Origin: Xylophilus rhododendri
Lineage (GTDB): Bacteria > Pseudomonadota > Gammaproteobacteria > Burkholderiales > Burkholderiaceae_C
Direction of reading: 5' to 3'
DNA length: 64,000 bases
NCBI RefSeq assembly: GCF_009906855.1
Contig: NZ_CP047650.1
Coordinates: 4,526,001 to 4,590,000 of the forward strand
Part shown: positions 41,452 through 51,664 of the stretch, piece by piece
Position numbering within the stretch: position 1 is the stretch's first letter
How the letters are laid out: each line of letters starts with the position of its first letter
The notes under the pieces: generated by a model
The model's input: the letters and a program-made list of their open reading frames with translations, nothing else
Database searches by the model: none
What the model was told of the DNA's origin: nothing
Translations under genes and position numbers: made by a program

Positions 41452-44360
41452 TATGCGAACACCCGGTTTTCGCCGGCGCCGTAGAGGTTGCTGGTGCAGC
41501 GGCCGCAGATGGTGGGGTGGGCCGGGTCGATGCCCACGTCCTCGCGGTAATGCCAGCAGCGCTCGCACTTGGCGGCTTCGCTGGCTCGGGTCTCGATCTG
41601 CATCGTGTCGCCGGCGGCCAGTTCCACGGCCGAGGTGATGAAGACGAACTTCAGGTCCTCGCCCAGGCTGGCCAGGGCCTGCCAGAGTTCGCCGTGGGTG
41701 GCCATGGGCACGCTCAGGCGCACATTGGCCTGCAGCGAGGAGCCGACCTTGCCGTCGGCGCGCAGGACCTCGATGTCCTTGTTGACCATTTCGCGGGCCA
41801 CGCGGATGCGCGCCCACTTGTCGAGCAGGGCGTTGCGCTCGGCGGCGTCGCCCTCGAACACGGCGTACTGCTCCAGGAAGATGGTCTCGCTGTTGCCGAC
41901 GAACTTCCAGGCCTCCTCCGCGGTGAAGCTGAGGAAGGGCGCCATCCAGCGCAGCATGGCCTGGGCGATCTGCCAGAGCGCGGTCTGCGCGCTGCGGCGG
42001 GCCAGGGACTTCGGCGCGGTGGTGTAGAGCCGGTCCTTCAGCACGTCCAGGTAGAAGCCGCCCAGGTCTTCCGAGCAGTAGAGCTGCAGCTTGGCGACCA
42101 CCGGATGGAATTCGTAGACCTCGTAGTGGGCCAGGATCTCTTCCTGGAACTGCGCGGCGCGGGCCAGGGCGTAGCGGTCGATCTCCAGCATCTCGGCCAG
42201 CGGCACGGCGTCGGTGGCGATGTCGAAGTCGCTGGTGTTGGCCAGCAGGAAACGCAGGGTGTTGCGGATGCGGCGGTAGGCATCCACCACGCGGGCCAGG
42301 ATCTTGTCGTCGCCGGCGATGTCGCCGGAGTAGTCGCTGGCGGCCACCCACAGGCGGATGATCTCGGCGCCCAGCTTCTCGCTGGTCTTCTGCGGATCGA
42401 CGCCGTTGCCCAGCGACTTGCTCATCTTGCGGCCCTGGCTGTCCACCGTGAAGCCATGGGTCAGCAGGCCCTTGTAGGGCGCGCGGTCGTTCATGGCGCA
42501 GGCGGTCAGCAGCGAGCTGTGGAACCAGCCGCGGTGCTGGTCGTGGCCTTCGAGGTACAGGTCGGCCTCGGGGCCGCTGGTGTGGTGGCCCTCGTCGCGC
42601 GCGCCGCCGCGGCTGATGCCGTCGTCGAAATGCGAGCCGCGCAGCACGTGGAAGTGGGTGGTGCCGGAGTCGAACCACACGTCCAGGATGTCGTTGCTCT
42701 TGGCGTAGTCGGCCGCTTCCGCGCCCAGGATGTCCTCGGCCGTGGCCTTGCTCCAGGCCTCGATGCCGCCCTTTGCGACCATGTCGGCCGCCTGGTCCAT
42801 GATTTCCATGGTGCGCGGATGCAGCTCGCCGCTGGCCTTGTGCAGGAAGAAGGGCAGGGGCACGCCCCAGTTGCGCTGGCGCGAGATGCACCAGTCGGGC
42901 CGGCCCGAGATCATGTCGCGCAGGCGGGTCTTGCCGTTCTCGGGATAGAAGCCGGTCTGCTCGATGGCGTCCAGCGCCAGCTGGCGCAGGGTCTTGCCGG
43001 CCTTGTCCTTGGTGAAGACGCCTTCGCCCTCGTCCATGCGCACGAACCACTGGGCGGCGGCGCGGTAGATGACGGGCGTCTTGTGGCGCCAGCAGTGCGG
43101 ATAGCTGTGGGTGATGGTGGCGGTGGCCATCAGGCGGTCGGCGGCGCGCAGGGCCTCGACGATCACCGGCGCGGCCTTCCAGATGAACTGGCCGCCGAAC
43201 ATGGGCAGTTCCTCGACATAGACGCCGGTGGCCTGCACCGGGTTCAGGATGTCGTCGTGCGAGAAGCCGTTGGCGATGCAGGAATTGAAGTCATCCACGC
43301 CGTAGGCCGGCGCCGAGTGCACGATGCCGGTGCCGTCGTCGGCCGTGGCGTAGTCGGCCAGGAAGACGGGCGAGAGGCGGCGGTAGCTGTATTCGCCGGT
43401 GCCGGGGTCGGCCACGTCGTGCAGCGGATGCTTGAACTGCAGGTTGGCCAGCTTCTCGCCGACGACGCTGGCCAGCACGGTGCCGCCCAGCTGATAACGT
43501 TCCAGGGCCTTCTCGACCAGGGCCGAGGCCAGGATCAGCAGGCCGCGTGAGGTGTCGACCAGCGAATACTCCAGCTCGGGATTGAGGTTGAGCGCCTGGT
43601 TGGCCGGGATGGTCCAGGCGGTGGTGGTCCAGATGACGGCGAAGGCGGGCTTGGCCAGCGACTCCAGGCCGAAGGCGGCGGCGAGCTTTTGCGGCTCGGC
43701 CGCTTCGAAGGCCACGTCGATGGTCTGCGACTGCTTGTCGGCGTATTCGATCTCGAACTCGGCGAGCGAGGAGCGGCAGTCGAAGCACCAGTAGACGGGC
43801 TTCAGGCCGCGGTAGACGAAGCCGCGTTCCATGATGCGCTTCAAGGCCCGGATCTCGTCGGCCTCGTTGCCGGGGTTCATGGTGAGGTAGGGGTCTTCCC
43901 AGTCGCCCAGCACGCCCAGGCGCTTGAAGTCCTTCTTCTGCAGCGCGACCTGCTCGGTGGCATAGGCGCGGCTCCTGGCCTGCACCTCGTCGCGGCTGAG
44001 GTTGCGGCCGTGCAGCTTCTCGATCTGGTTCTCGATCGGCAGGCCGTGGCAGTCCCAGCCCGGCACGTAGAGGGCGTCCATGCCCTTCAGCTGCCGGGCC
44101 TTGACGATCATGTCCTTGAGGATCTTGTTGACCGCATGGCCCATGTGGATCTGGCCGTTGGCATACGGCGGGCCGTCGTGCAGCACGAAGCGCGGCGCGC
44201 CGCAGCGGGCATCGCGCAGCTTCTTGTAGATGCCCTTCGTTTCCCACTCCTGCACCCAGCCCGGCTCGCGCTTGGGCAGGTCGCCGCGCATGGGGAAGGG
44301 GGTGTCGGGCAGGTTGAGCGTGGCGCGGTAGTCGGTCGGGGCGGCTTGGGATTCGGACAT
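41451..44360 (-). CDS. ileS: Isoleucyl-tRNA synthetase
   Basis: The protein has 969 residues. The class I HIGH box is seen as [20 protein letters not shown] (about residues 60-79), the KMSKS loop as [15 protein letters not shown] (about 641-655), and the C-terminal zinc-binding region as [14 protein letters not shown] and [11 protein letters not shown]. The editing domain lies between about 200 and 400. It charges tRNA-Ile in the cytoplasm. The gene is full length with no internal disruption, between ribF (143 bp upstream) and lspA. No T-box or other leader regulator was recognised. Confidence 0.98.
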   Translation of the reverse strand: MSESQAAPTDYRATLNLPDTPFPMRGDLPKREPGWVQEWETKGIYKKLRDARCGAPRFVLHDGPPYANGQIHMGHAVNKILKDMIVKARQLKGMDALYVPGWDCHGLPIENQIEKLHGRNLSRDEVQARSRAYATEQVALQKKDFKRLGVLGDWEDPYLTMNPGNEADEIRALKRIMERGFVYRGLKPVYWCFDCRSSLAEFEIEYADKQSQTIDVAFEAAEPQKLAAAFGLESLAKPAFAVIWTTTAWTIPANQALNLNPELEYSLVDTSRGLLILASALVEKALERYQLGGTVLASVVGEKLANLQFKHPLHDVADPGTGEYSYRRLSPVFLADYATADDGTGIVHSAPAYGVDDFNSCIANGFSHDDILNPVQATGVYVEELPMFGGQFIWKAAPVIVEALRAADRLMATATITHSYPHCWRHKTPVIYRAAAQWFVRMDEGEGVFTKDKAGKTLRQLALDAIEQTGFYPENGKTRLRDMISGRPDWCISRQRNWGVPLPFFLHKASGELHPRTMEIMDQAADMVAKGGIEAWSKATAEDILGAEAADYAKSNDILDVWFDSGTTHFHVLRGSHFDDGISRGGARDEGHHTSGPEADLYLEGHDQHRGWFHSSLLTACAMNDRAPYKGLLTHGFTVDSQGRKMSKSLGNGVDPQKTSEKLGAEIIRLWVAASDYSGDIAGDDKILARVVDAYRRIRNTLRFLLANTSDFDIATDAVPLAEMLEIDRYALARAAQFQEEILAHYEVYEFHPVVAKLQLYCSEDLGGFYLDVLKDRLYTTAPKSLARRSAQTALWQIAQAMLRWMAPFLSFTAEEAWKFVGNSETIFLEQYAVFEGDAAERNALLDKWARIRVAREMVNKDIEVLRADGKVGSSLQANVRLSVPMATHGELWQALASLGEDLKFVFITSAVELAAGDTMQIETRASEAAKCERCWHYREDVGIDPAHPTICGRCTSNLYGAGENRVFA

Positions 44361-44503
44361 GTCGGGGGATCAGGTGATGCTGCAGGCGGGGCCTGCCAGG
44401 GCGCTCGGTTGCGCAGGGATTCGGCGAGAGGGATGGTCGGCGCGCACCCGGGGCCAGGACAGGGTGCGGGCGCGGTGCCGCAACCGGCACGGCTGGGCAG
44501 GCG

Positions 44504-45565
44504 TCAAATTCGGTCGCGCGTGGTCTGGCGGTGGGTCTGGCCATGGATGCGCTCGGCCGCGGCCTGGCGCTGGGCGGCGAAGAAGCCGCGCGCGTCTTCG
44601 CGGTCACGCGCGATACCGGCGGTCAGGGCGTCGAGGCTGGGGTAGCGCAGCTCGTCGTGCAGTTTGTGCAGCAGTTCCACCCGGATGATTTTACCGTAGG
44701 CCCCCTCGGAGCCCAGGGCGGCCGGCCAGTCCAGGCAATGGGTCTCCAGCAGCACCCGGCCGCCGTTGACGTCCGACGGGTCCAGCGAGGGCCGCACGCC
44801 CATGTTGGCCACGCCTTCGAGCGCCTGGTCGGCGAGGCCGAAGACCCGTACCGCGAAGATGCCCGCCGCGGCCGGCTTCCAGTGCGAGAAGCGCAGGTTG
44901 AGGGTGCGGAAGCCGTCGCCCGCGCCCAGGCTGCTGGCGCCCAGCTCGCGGCCGAGCTTGCGGCCGTGCACCACATGCCCGCTCAGGCTGTAGGGCCGGC
45001 CGAGCAGGCGCGCGGCCTGTTCCATCTGCCCGGCGGCCAGGGCCTCGCGCACGGCGGAACTGGACACCCGCAGGCCGCGCACCTCGTAGCTGTTCATGCG
45101 CGCCACCTCGAAGCCGGCCTCGGCCGAGGCGGCGTCCAGCAGGGCGTAGTCGCCCGCGCGTTCGGTGCCGAAGCGGAAATCGTCGCCCACCAGCACATAA
45201 CGCGCGCCCAGGCCCTGCACCAGCACCTCGTCGATGAAGCGCTGGGGCGACTGCGCGGCCAGGGCCGCGTCGAAAGGCAGGACCACGGCCTGATCGATGC
45301 CGCAGCGCGACAGCTCGGTGAGCTTGTCGCGCAGGGTGGCGATGCGCGCCGGCGCCAGGCTGGCCTTGCCGGCGAGCTTGGCGAAGTAGTCGCGCGGATG
45401 GGGCTCGAACGTCAGCACGCAGCTGGGCACGCCGCGGTGTTCTGCCTCGCTGCGCAGCAGGGCGAGCATGGCCTGGTGGCCGCGGTGCACGCCGTCGAAA
45501 TTGCCGATGGTCACCGCACTGGCGGGAGCAACCCCCGGGTGGTGGAAACCGCGAAAGACCTTCAT
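44504..45565 (-). CDS. ribF: Bifunctional riboflavin kinase/FAD synthetase
   Basis: The protein has 353 residues. The N-terminal adenylyltransferase domain shows AVTIGNFDGVHRGHQAMLAL (about residues 18-37), FEPHPRDYFAKL and FIDEVLVQGLGARYVLVGDD followed by FRFGTERAGD. The C-terminal riboflavin kinase begins ARLLGRPYSLSGHVVHGRKL, then GVANMGVRPSLDPSD and RVLLETHCLDW. It makes FMN and FAD in the cytoplasm; flavin-dependent products in this window include XdhA and TrxB. It is upstream of ileS and lspA, the usual order. The long C-terminal tail (about 40 residues) is helical and not family-defining. Confidence 0.97.
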   Translation of the reverse strand: MKVFRGFHHPGVAPASAVTIGNFDGVHRGHQAMLALLRSEAEHRGVPSCVLTFEPHPRDYFAKLAGKASLAPARIATLRDKLTELSRCGIDQAVVLPFDAALAAQSPQRFIDEVLVQGLGARYVLVGDDFRFGTERAGDYALLDAASAEAGFEVARMNSYEVRGLRVSSSAVREALAAGQMEQAARLLGRPYSLSGHVVHGRKLGRELGASSLGAGDGFRTLNLRFSHWKPAAAGIFAVRVFGLADQALEGVANMGVRPSLDPSDVNGGRVLLETHCLDWPAALGSEGAYGKIIRVELLHKLHDELRYPSLDALTAGIARDREDARGFFAAQRQAAAERIHGQTHRQTTRDRI

Positions 45566-45762
45566 GGCTGCCTGTTCTTCTTGTTGACATCAGGCCCGCA
45601 CACCCGCAGGGGATGGGCCTGGCTAGGACGCGAATCCGTCACGATACCTGTATATTGTGAGCCAGCGTTTGCAGGTGCCTGGCAAGCCCCGCATCCATCC
45701 GATCATCCGAGTGATTTGCCGGCGTTCGACCTGCGGGGGCCGGCTTCGAAAGGAGCTGTGTC

Positions 45763-46320
45763 GTGAAGGTATTGAAGCTGTCGGCCCAGGGACTGCCCCA
45801 GTCCTGGATCAGCCTGCAACAGGCGGTGATCCACTATGCGGCCGGCGAGGTGCGCTGGGAGTCCGGTGCCGAGATCGCGGTCTTTCGCGGCGGCACCAAC
45901 GCGATCACCGGCCTGCAGTCGACGATCGCCATCAACAGCATCATCGGCACCCGGGGCGTGCCGCGCATCAACCCCTTCCAGATGCGCCCGGGGCTGACCA
46001 ACGCCAAGCTCTTCGCCCGCGACCGCAACATCTGCGCCTACTGCGGCGAGCTGTGCGAGGAGGCCGAACTCACCCGCGAACACATCGTGCCCTTCGCCCA
46101 GCGTGGTCCGGACACCTGGATGAACGTGGTCACCGCCTGCCGCGCCTGCAACCACCGAAAGAGCAGCCGCACGCCCGAGCAGGCCGGCATGCCGCTGCTG
46201 TACGCGCCCTACGTGCCCAGCCTCTGGGAGGACTTCATCCTGCGCAACCGGCGCATCCTGGCCGACCAGATGGAGTTCCTGATGGCGCATGTGCCGGCTT
46301 CTTCCCGATTGGCGATCTAG
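45763..46320 (+). CDS. HNH endonuclease family protein
   Basis: The protein has 185 residues with a GTG start at 45763, supported by AAAGGAG 8 nt upstream. The zinc-finger-like HNH core reads [20 protein letters not shown], then [20 protein letters not shown] and [15 protein letters not shown]: Cys pairs CxxC twice, His-Ile in REHIVP and Asn in WMNVV. This solitary HNH type is widespread in proteobacterial chromosomes, and its cellular role is undefined. It is not inside an intron or next to a restriction gene. Its stop shares bases with the stop of the convergent DUF480 gene (CTAG). Confidence 0.9.
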   Translation: MKVLKLSAQGLPQSWISLQQAVIHYAAGEVRWESGAEIAVFRGGTNAITGLQSTIAINSIIGTRGVPRINPFQMRPGLTNAKLFARDRNICAYCGELCEEAELTREHIVPFAQRGPDTWMNVVTACRACNHRKSSRTPEQAGMPLLYAPYVPSLWEDFILRNRRILADQMEFLMAHVPASSRLAI

Positions 46321-46979
46321 CCGCCGCCGTGTTCCCGGTTGGTGGGAGTCAGGGCGAAGACCTGGGCCTTGAGCAGCTCCACCGCCTCTTCCAGCGCGGC
46401 GACGCGGGCTGCGAGGGCGGCCGATGCGGGCGCGGCCTCGGCCGATTCGCCGGATGCGTAGTCGGCCGGATCGACCGGTCCGCACAGCAGATGCACCCAG
46501 CGCGATTCCCGTGAGCCGGGCTGGCGCGGCAGTTGCTGCACCAGCGGGCCGCCGCGTTCCTCGGAGCGTTCGGCCAGTTCGTCCAGGAAGGCCTCCACCG
46601 AGGAGATGTCCGCGAAGCGGTGCCAGCGCTCGGTGTGGATGCGCAGCTCGCCCGGGGTGAGCGGGCCGCGCAGCATCAAAACGCCCAGGATGGCAGCGGC
46701 CGCGCCCGGCACGCCGATACCGCGTTCGGCGTTGTGTTCCCAGCGGGTGGCGCGGCCGCCGGTGGTGGAAAAGGCCAGGGTGAGGCCGCGCAGCTCGTCC
46801 AGGGCTTCCTGGGCCAGACCGTCGGTGATCGGCGGCATGGGTTCGCGGCTGGATTTCTGGTTGCAGCCGGCGACCACGCTGTTGAGCGTCAGCGGATAGC
46901 TGTCGGGCACGGTGCGGGCTTTTTCCATCAGCGTGCCGAGCACGCGGGCTTCGATCGGGGTGAGCGGGCGCAGGGGCAT
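46317..46979 (-). CDS. YceH-like DUF480 protein
   Basis: The protein has 220 residues. [20 protein letters not shown], then [20 protein letters not shown] and [20 protein letters not shown] followed by [21 protein letters not shown] are the signature of the YceH/DUF480 family, two winged helix-turn-helix domains in tandem. A coiled segment at the C-terminus ([20 protein letters not shown]) fits dimerisation. The function is unknown. The E. coli yceH gene is also a solitary conserved gene. It is divergent from purN, with 50 bp between starts. Confidence 0.93.
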   Translation of the reverse strand: MPLRPLTPIEARVLGTLMEKARTVPDSYPLTLNSVVAGCNQKSSREPMPPITDGLAQEALDELRGLTLAFSTTGGRATRWEHNAERGIGVPGAAAAILGVLMLRGPLTPGELRIHTERWHRFADISSVEAFLDELAERSEERGGPLVQQLPRQPGSRESRWVHLLCGPVDPADYASGESAEAAPASAALAARVAALEEAVELLKAQVFALTPTNREHGGG

Positions 46980-47029
46980 GGTTCTCGGATCAAAAAGGCG
47001 AAGGGGCCGGACCGCGATAATGCCGCCCG

Positions 47030-47617
47030 ATGAAAAGTGTGGTGATTCTGATCTCTGGCGCGGGCTCCAACATGCAGTCCATCGTGTCGGCTGCCTTGCG
47101 CGAGGACTGGGCGGGCCGGCATGGCGCCCGCATCGCGGCGGTGATCAGCAACCGGCCCGATGCCGCCGGCCTGGCCTGGGCGCGGGAACAGGGCATCGCG
47201 GCCGAGGCGGTGGACCACCGCGCCTTCGCTCGCCGGGAAGACTTCGACACCGCCCTGGCCGAGGCGATCGACCGGCATGCGCCGACGCTGCTGGTGCTGG
47301 CGGGTTTCATGCGCATCCTGGGCTCGGCCTTCGTGGCGCATTACGCGGGGCGCATGGTCAACATCCATCCCTCGCTGCTGCCGGCCTTCACCGGCCTGGA
47401 TACGCACAAAAGGGCGCTGGAAGCCGGCTGCACCGTGCACGGCGTGACCGTTCATCGGGTCACCGCCGACCTCGATCTGGGGCCCATCCTGGGCCAGGCC
47501 GTGGTGCCGGTGTTGCCGGGAGACACGCCGGAGCTGCTCGCCGCGCGTGTGCTGGCGCAGGAGCACCGCCTCTATCCGCGGGTGCTGGCCGGACTGCTGT
47601 CCGGGGAAATAAGCTGA
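47030..47617 (+). CDS. purN: Phosphoribosylglycinamide formyltransferase
   Basis: The protein has 195 residues. [20 protein letters not shown] is the substrate phosphate loop. The catalytic Asn-His are in [13 protein letters not shown] (about residues 106-108) and the Asp in [15 protein letters not shown]. It transfers a formyl group from 10-formyltetrahydrofolate to GAR in purine synthesis. The ATG has no Shine-Dalgarno sequence. A GATAAT hexamer (47016-47021) ends 8 nt before the start, suggesting a leaderless or near-leaderless mRNA. It is divergent from DUF480 and convergent with the Ser-rich protein. Confidence 0.97.
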   Translation: MKSVVILISGAGSNMQSIVSAALREDWAGRHGARIAAVISNRPDAAGLAWAREQGIAAEAVDHRAFARREDFDTALAEAIDRHAPTLLVLAGFMRILGSAFVAHYAGRMVNIHPSLLPAFTGLDTHKRALEAGCTVHGVTVHRVTADLDLGPILGQAVVPVLPGDTPELLAARVLAQEHRLYPRVLAGLLSGEIS

Positions 47618-47621
47618 GCCT

Positions 47622-48284
47622 TCAGGCGACCGCGTCCACCGAGCCGCCGGTGCTGCTGCCGGTGGAGCCGCCGCTGCCCACCTGCTGGTACTGGCGCAGG
47701 ATCTGCTGGGCCATCTGCGTGGAGTCGTAGCTCTGGCTGACGGCCTGCTGGGAGGTGGCCACCGGTGCTGCGGCGGAGCTGCCGCTGCTGCTGCTGCTGC
47801 CGGAGGAGAGGGAGGCCGTCGAGTTGTAGTCCTGGGCCATCGCCGGCACGGCATCCAGCGCCGCCTGGGCCATCTGCTGCAGCGCGGCGGTTTCGCTCTG
47901 GCCGACGCCATTGCCGTAGATGCCGATCTGGTCAACGCGTTTGGCCTGGGTGCTGGTGTCGCTGGTGTTGTCGCTGGCGTCGCGGGTGAACAGCGCGGGC
48001 GGCGGCGGCAGCCGGCTGGGGGCGGCGGTGGTCGAGGCGCTGCCGGTGTCGTACTGGCTCTGGTTGAGCTGCAGGTTGCTGTTGTTGTCCAGCCGCGCCA
48101 GGGTGCGGATCGTGTCGTCGCTGCTGTCGGTGGTGCCGGTGACGCTCTTCGAGCGGGACTCGGCCTTGTCCAGCACGGCCTGGAATTCGCTGCCGCCGCT
48201 GCTGCCGGTGCCGGCAGTGGACTTGGCGCCGCTCTTGTCGGCCCAGGCGCTGGTGCTGGAAGGAATCCCTTGGATGGTCGTCAT
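47622..48284 (-). CDS. Ser/Ala/Gln-rich low-complexity protein of unknown function
   Basis: The protein has 220 residues, dominated by Ser, Thr, Ala, Gly and Gln with no Cys. It lacks a signal peptide and membrane segments. Notable stretches are SSTSAWADKSGAKSTAGTGS, a Pro tract (SRLPPPPALF), a short ordered region RVDQIGIYGNGVGQSETAAL and the Ser run LSSGSSSSSGSSAAAP. The middle (QTEA-like ALQQMAQAALDAVPAMAQ) is helical. It is predicted to be largely disordered. The family is not recognised. It is divergent from the OmpR-type regulator, with 179 bp between, and convergent with purN, whose stop is 5 bp away. Confidence 0.7.
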   Translation of the reverse strand: MTTIQGIPSSTSAWADKSGAKSTAGTGSSGGSEFQAVLDKAESRSKSVTGTTDSSDDTIRTLARLDNNSNLQLNQSQYDTGSASTTAAPSRLPPPPALFTRDASDNTSDTSTQAKRVDQIGIYGNGVGQSETAALQQMAQAALDAVPAMAQDYNSTASLSSGSSSSSGSSAAAPVATSQQAVSQSYDSTQMAQQILRQYQQVGSGGSTGSSTGGSVDAVA

Positions 48285-48366
48285 GGCGTGTGTTCCTGCG
48301 GTCGCCGGATTCTGGGAACGGGCGGTAAGCTGAGTGTGTACGGCCCATGTGCGTTTTGATACAAAA

Positions 48367-48383
48367 CCCCTCGCCGCGAGGGG
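48367..48383. promoter_or_regulatory. 7-bp hairpin in the divergent region before the OmpR-type gene
   Basis: CCCCTCG (48367-48373), loop CCG, CGAGGGG (48377-48383) lies in the 179-bp gap between the Ser-rich protein and the response regulator. It is 80 bp before the regulator start, a position typical of a leader hairpin or operator. No T-run follows. Confidence 0.4.
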
Positions 48384-48463
48384 ATGTAGCCGGTATTGCA
48401 TGGACTTATCCCCGGACCGCGGCCCTGGCGCACAAGTGCCTGGCCGGGGGAAAATACCGTGCT

Positions 48464-49195
48464 ATGAACCAACGCCCCCACATCCTGGTGGTAGACGACG
48501 ACCAGGAGATCACCACCCTGCTCAGCGACTACCTCGAACGCTTCGGTTTCACCGTACATACCGCTGTCGACGGCAAGACCATGCGCGAGCAGATCGCGCG
48601 CCAGGCGATGGACATGGTGGTGCTCGACGTCATGCTGCCCGGCAGCGACGGCCTGATGCTGGCCCGCGAGGTGCGCCAGCATTCGCGTGTGCCCATCATC
48701 ATGCTGACCGCGCGCACCGGCACGCACGACCGGGTGGTCGGCCTGGAACTCGGCGCGGACGACTACATGGGCAAGCCCTTCGAGCCGCGCGAGCTGGTCG
48801 CCCGCATCAACACCGTGCTGCGCCGCATCCCGGCCGGCAGCGGCGTCCAGGGCAGCGACGACGGCGTGGTGCGTTTCGACGGCTGGGAGCTGCGCCGTGA
48901 CGAGCGCCGGCTGACCTCGCCGGACGGGCTGGTGGTGCCGCTGTCGAATGCGGAATACCGGCTGCTCACCACCTTCCTGTCGATGCCGCGCCGCATCTTC
49001 AGCCGCGACCAGCTGATGGAGCGGGCCCGCGGCCGCACCATGGAGAACTTCGAGCGCAGCATCGACCTGCTGGTCTCGCGCCTGCGCCAGAAGCTGAGCG
49101 ACGATCCGCGCGCGCCTTCCATGATCCGCACCGTGCGCGGGGCGGGTTATGTCTTCGACGTGCGTTCGGTCCAGCCGCAGGTCGGCATGCACTAG
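48464..49195 (+). CDS. OmpR-family response regulator
   Basis: The protein has 243 residues. The receiver has ILVVDDDQEITTLLSDYLER, acceptor Asp in DMVVLDVMLPGSDGL (about residue 54), MLTARTG and GKPFEPREL. The C-terminal winged helix has LTSPDGLVVPLSNAEYRLLT, then FSRDQLMERARGRT and LVSRLRQKLSDDP and IRTVRGAGYVF. This is the OmpR/PhoB type that dimerises on tandem DNA sites. The ATG lacks a clear Shine-Dalgarno sequence and a GAAAAT hexamer ends 8 nt upstream. It forms an operon with the histidine kinase 12 bp downstream. Confidence 0.94.
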   Translation: MNQRPHILVVDDDQEITTLLSDYLERFGFTVHTAVDGKTMREQIARQAMDMVVLDVMLPGSDGLMLAREVRQHSRVPIIMLTARTGTHDRVVGLELGADDYMGKPFEPRELVARINTVLRRIPAGSGVQGSDDGVVRFDGWELRRDERRLTSPDGLVVPLSNAEYRLLTTFLSMPRRIFSRDQLMERARGRTMENFERSIDLLVSRLRQKLSDDPRAPSMIRTVRGAGYVFDVRSVQPQVGMH

Positions 49196-49207
49196 GGCCT
49201 AGCCGCC

Positions 49208-50356
49208 ATGAAACTCCTGCGGGCCGCCAAGACACGCGTGGCGGCGCTGGCCATGCGTGCATTGCCCTCCAGCCTGTTCGGCCGGCTGGCGCTGCTGCTG
49301 TTCGTGGTGGTGCTGGCCAGCCATGCGCTGGTGCTGACGGTCATGGTGGAGTTCCACCCCTGGCCCGGTTTCGACGGACCGCCGCCGTCGTTCGAGGCAG
49401 GGCAGGGCGCGGCCTCCGGTACCCGCGCGGATCCCGGCACGCGGCCCCCGCAGCCGCCCGGCACCTTCGCGCACGGCCCGGGCGGCATGCCGATCGATGC
49501 CGGCATGCTCTTCGACATCGGCGTGCGCCTGACCGCCCTGCTGTTCGCCGCCTGGATCGGCGCGCGCTGGCTGTCCGAGCCAGTGCAGCGCCTGGCCGAT
49601 GCGGCACGCGACTTGGGCGGCGACATCAACCGCCTGCCGCTGGCCGAAGCCGGCACCACCGAATGCCGCGAGGCCACACGGGTCTTCAACGGCATGCAGG
49701 CGCGCATCCAGCGCCAGATCGCCGACCGCGACCGTTTCGTCGCCGCCGTGTCGCACGACCTGCGCACGCCCCTGACCCGGCTGCGCCTGCGCGCTGAATC
49801 CCTGCCCGACGAAGAGGACCGCAGCAGCTTTCGCCGCGACATCGCCGAGATGGACGCCATGATCCGCGACACGCTCGACTACCTGCTGGGCGTGGCCCAG
49901 GCCGAGGCCAGCGTGCGCCTGGACGTCGAGGCGCTGGTCTGCAGCTTCGCCGACGACCATGCCGACGCAGGCCTGCCCGGCAGCATCGCCGTGAGCGGCT
50001 CGGCCGCGCCCATGTTCGGCCAGCCGGGCGCGCTGCGCCGCTGCATCGGCAACCTGATCGAGAACGCGCTGCGCTACGGCGGCGATGCTGAAATCATGCT
50101 CAAAGACACGCCGCAGGCGCTCAGCATCGCCATCGCCGATCGCGGCCCCGGCCTGGCGCCGGAAGAACTCGAGAACGTGACCAAGGCCTTCTACCGGGTG
50201 GAGTCCTCGCGCAACCGGCATTCGGGCGGCGTGGGGCTGGGCCTGTCGATCGCGCAGGAAATCGCCCAGCGCCACGGCGGCAAACTGCTGCTTTCCAACC
50301 GCGAAGGCGGCGGCCTGATCGCCGAATTGCAGTTCGCGCGTAACGCCGCGGCCTGA
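49208..50356 (+). CDS. EnvZ-type membrane sensor histidine kinase
   Basis: The protein has 382 residues. Two transmembrane segments (about residues 20-42 and 97-118) frame a short periplasmic loop rich in Pro and Gly (DPGTRPPQPPGTFAHGPGGM). A HAMP region follows. The phospho-His is in FVAAVSHDLRTPLTRLRLRA, and the ATPase lobe has LRRCIGNLIENALRYGG, IADRGPGLAPEEL and GVGLGLSIAQEIAQRHGG. The small loop suggests sensing within the membrane or of an ion rather than a large ligand. The gene is 12 bp after its cognate OmpR-type regulator. Confidence 0.94.
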   Translation: MKLLRAAKTRVAALAMRALPSSLFGRLALLLFVVVLASHALVLTVMVEFHPWPGFDGPPPSFEAGQGAASGTRADPGTRPPQPPGTFAHGPGGMPIDAGMLFDIGVRLTALLFAAWIGARWLSEPVQRLADAARDLGGDINRLPLAEAGTTECREATRVFNGMQARIQRQIADRDRFVAAVSHDLRTPLTRLRLRAESLPDEEDRSSFRRDIAEMDAMIRDTLDYLLGVAQAEASVRLDVEALVCSFADDHADAGLPGSIAVSGSAAPMFGQPGALRRCIGNLIENALRYGGDAEIMLKDTPQALSIAIADRGPGLAPEELENVTKAFYRVESSRNRHSGGVGLGLSIAQEIAQRHGGKLLLSNREGGGLIAELQFARNAAA

Positions 50357-50386
50357 TTTCCGGCCGGGGTGGGACAATCGGGGGCT

Positions 50387-51664
50387 ATGCATCCCAACGC
50401 CCTACTGGACGCCTGCGCCGAACTCGTCGGCCGCGTCCTCGTCTTCGATCACCCGGCCGACGCGGTGGTCTCCAAATTCTTCCGGGAAAACCGTGCCCTG
50501 GGCCCGCGCGAGCGCGCCACCCTGGCCGAGACCACCTACAACGTGCTGCGGCGCAAGCTGCTCTTCGAATACCTGGCCCGTTCCGGCGCCGGGCCGAAGG
50601 GGCGGCGCCTGGCGATCCTGGGTTTCCATGGCCCGCGCGAATTCCTGCGCAGCGCCCTCAACGACAGCGAGCGCAACTGGCTGGACCAGTGCGATGCGGT
50701 CAAGCCCTCCGAGCTGATGGAGCCGCACCGCCACAATCTTCCCGAGTGGATGGCCGCGCCGCTCAAGGCGCAGATCGGCAACACGGCCTTCTGGGCCCTG
50801 GCCGAGAAGCTGCAGCAGCCGGCCCCGCTGGACCTGCGGGTGAACGTGCTGCAGGCCAAGCGCGCCGACGTCCAGGCAGAGCTGAAGAAGGCCGGGATCA
50901 AGGCCGAGGCCACGCCGTATTCGCCATGGGCGCTGCGCATCGACGGCAAGCCCGCGCTCACCAAGCTCGATGTCTTCACCCGCGGCGCGATCGAGGTGCA
51001 GGACGAAGGTTCGCAGCTGCTGGCCCTGCTGCTCGACGCGCACCGCGGCGAGATGGTGGTCGATTTCTGCGCCGGCGCCGGCGGCAAGACGCTGGCCATC
51101 GGCGCCACCATGCGCAACACCGGCCGGCTGTATGCCTTCGACGTCTCCGGCCACCGGCTGGACGCGCTCAAGCCGCGGCTGGCGCGCAGCGGCCTGTCGA
51201 ATGTGCATCCGGCGGCGATCGCGCACGAGCGCGACGAGCGGGTCAAGCGCCTGTCCGGCAAGATCGACCGGGTGCTGGTCGACGCCCCCTGTTCCGGCCT
51301 GGGCACCACCCGCCGCAATCCCGACCTGAAATGGCGCCAGTCGGCCGAAGGCATCCAGGAACTGGCGCTCAAGCAGGCCGCCATCCTGGCCAGCGCGGCG
51401 CGTCTGGTGAAGCCGGGCGGCCGCCTGGTCTATGCCACCTGCAGCGTGCTGGCCGAGGAGAACGAGGCGATCGCCGAAGCTTTCAGCGCCGCGCACCCCG
51501 ATTTCGTGCTGCAGCCGGCGGCCGACCTGCTGACCCAGCTCAAGGTCGCCGATGCCGAAAAACTCTGCGCCGGCCCCAACCAGGGCCGCGACTACCTGCG
51601 CATGTGGCCCCATCTGCACAACACGGACGGCTTCTTCGCGGCGGTCTGGATGCGCAAAGCTTGA
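50387..51664 (+). CDS. rsmB: 16S rRNA m5C methyltransferase RsmB-like
   Basis: The protein has 425 residues from the ATG at 50387; an in-frame GTG at 50369 is upstream. The N-terminal NusB-like RNA-binding part (LVGRVLVFDHPADAVVSKFF) precedes the SAM-dependent domain with VVDFCAGAGGKTLAIGATMR (SAM loop), the catalytic-site segment VLVDAPCSGLGTTRRNPDLK and YATCSVLAEENE with the second Cys. It methylates a cytosine of 16S rRNA (C967-type in RsmB). A GACAAT hexamer lies 8 nt before the start with little Shine-Dalgarno. Its stop codon lies within the FNR-like palindrome at 51659-51676. Confidence 0.9.
   Translation: MHPNALLDACAELVGRVLVFDHPADAVVSKFFRENRALGPRERATLAETTYNVLRRKLLFEYLARSGAGPKGRRLAILGFHGPREFLRSALNDSERNWLDQCDAVKPSELMEPHRHNLPEWMAAPLKAQIGNTAFWALAEKLQQPAPLDLRVNVLQAKRADVQAELKKAGIKAEATPYSPWALRIDGKPALTKLDVFTRGAIEVQDEGSQLLALLLDAHRGEMVVDFCAGAGGKTLAIGATMRNTGRLYAFDVSGHRLDALKPRLARSGLSNVHPAAIAHERDERVKRLSGKIDRVLVDAPCSGLGTTRRNPDLKWRQSAEGIQELALKQAAILASAARLVKPGGRLVYATCSVLAEENEAIAEAFSAAHPDFVLQPAADLLTQLKVADAEKLCAGPNQGRDYLRMWPHLHNTDGFFAAVWMRKA

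Noticed and set aside
45763-46320. HNH protein as a homing endonuclease or mobile-element gene
   Set aside because: It is not inside an intron, interrupted gene or prophage, and its base composition matches its neighbours.
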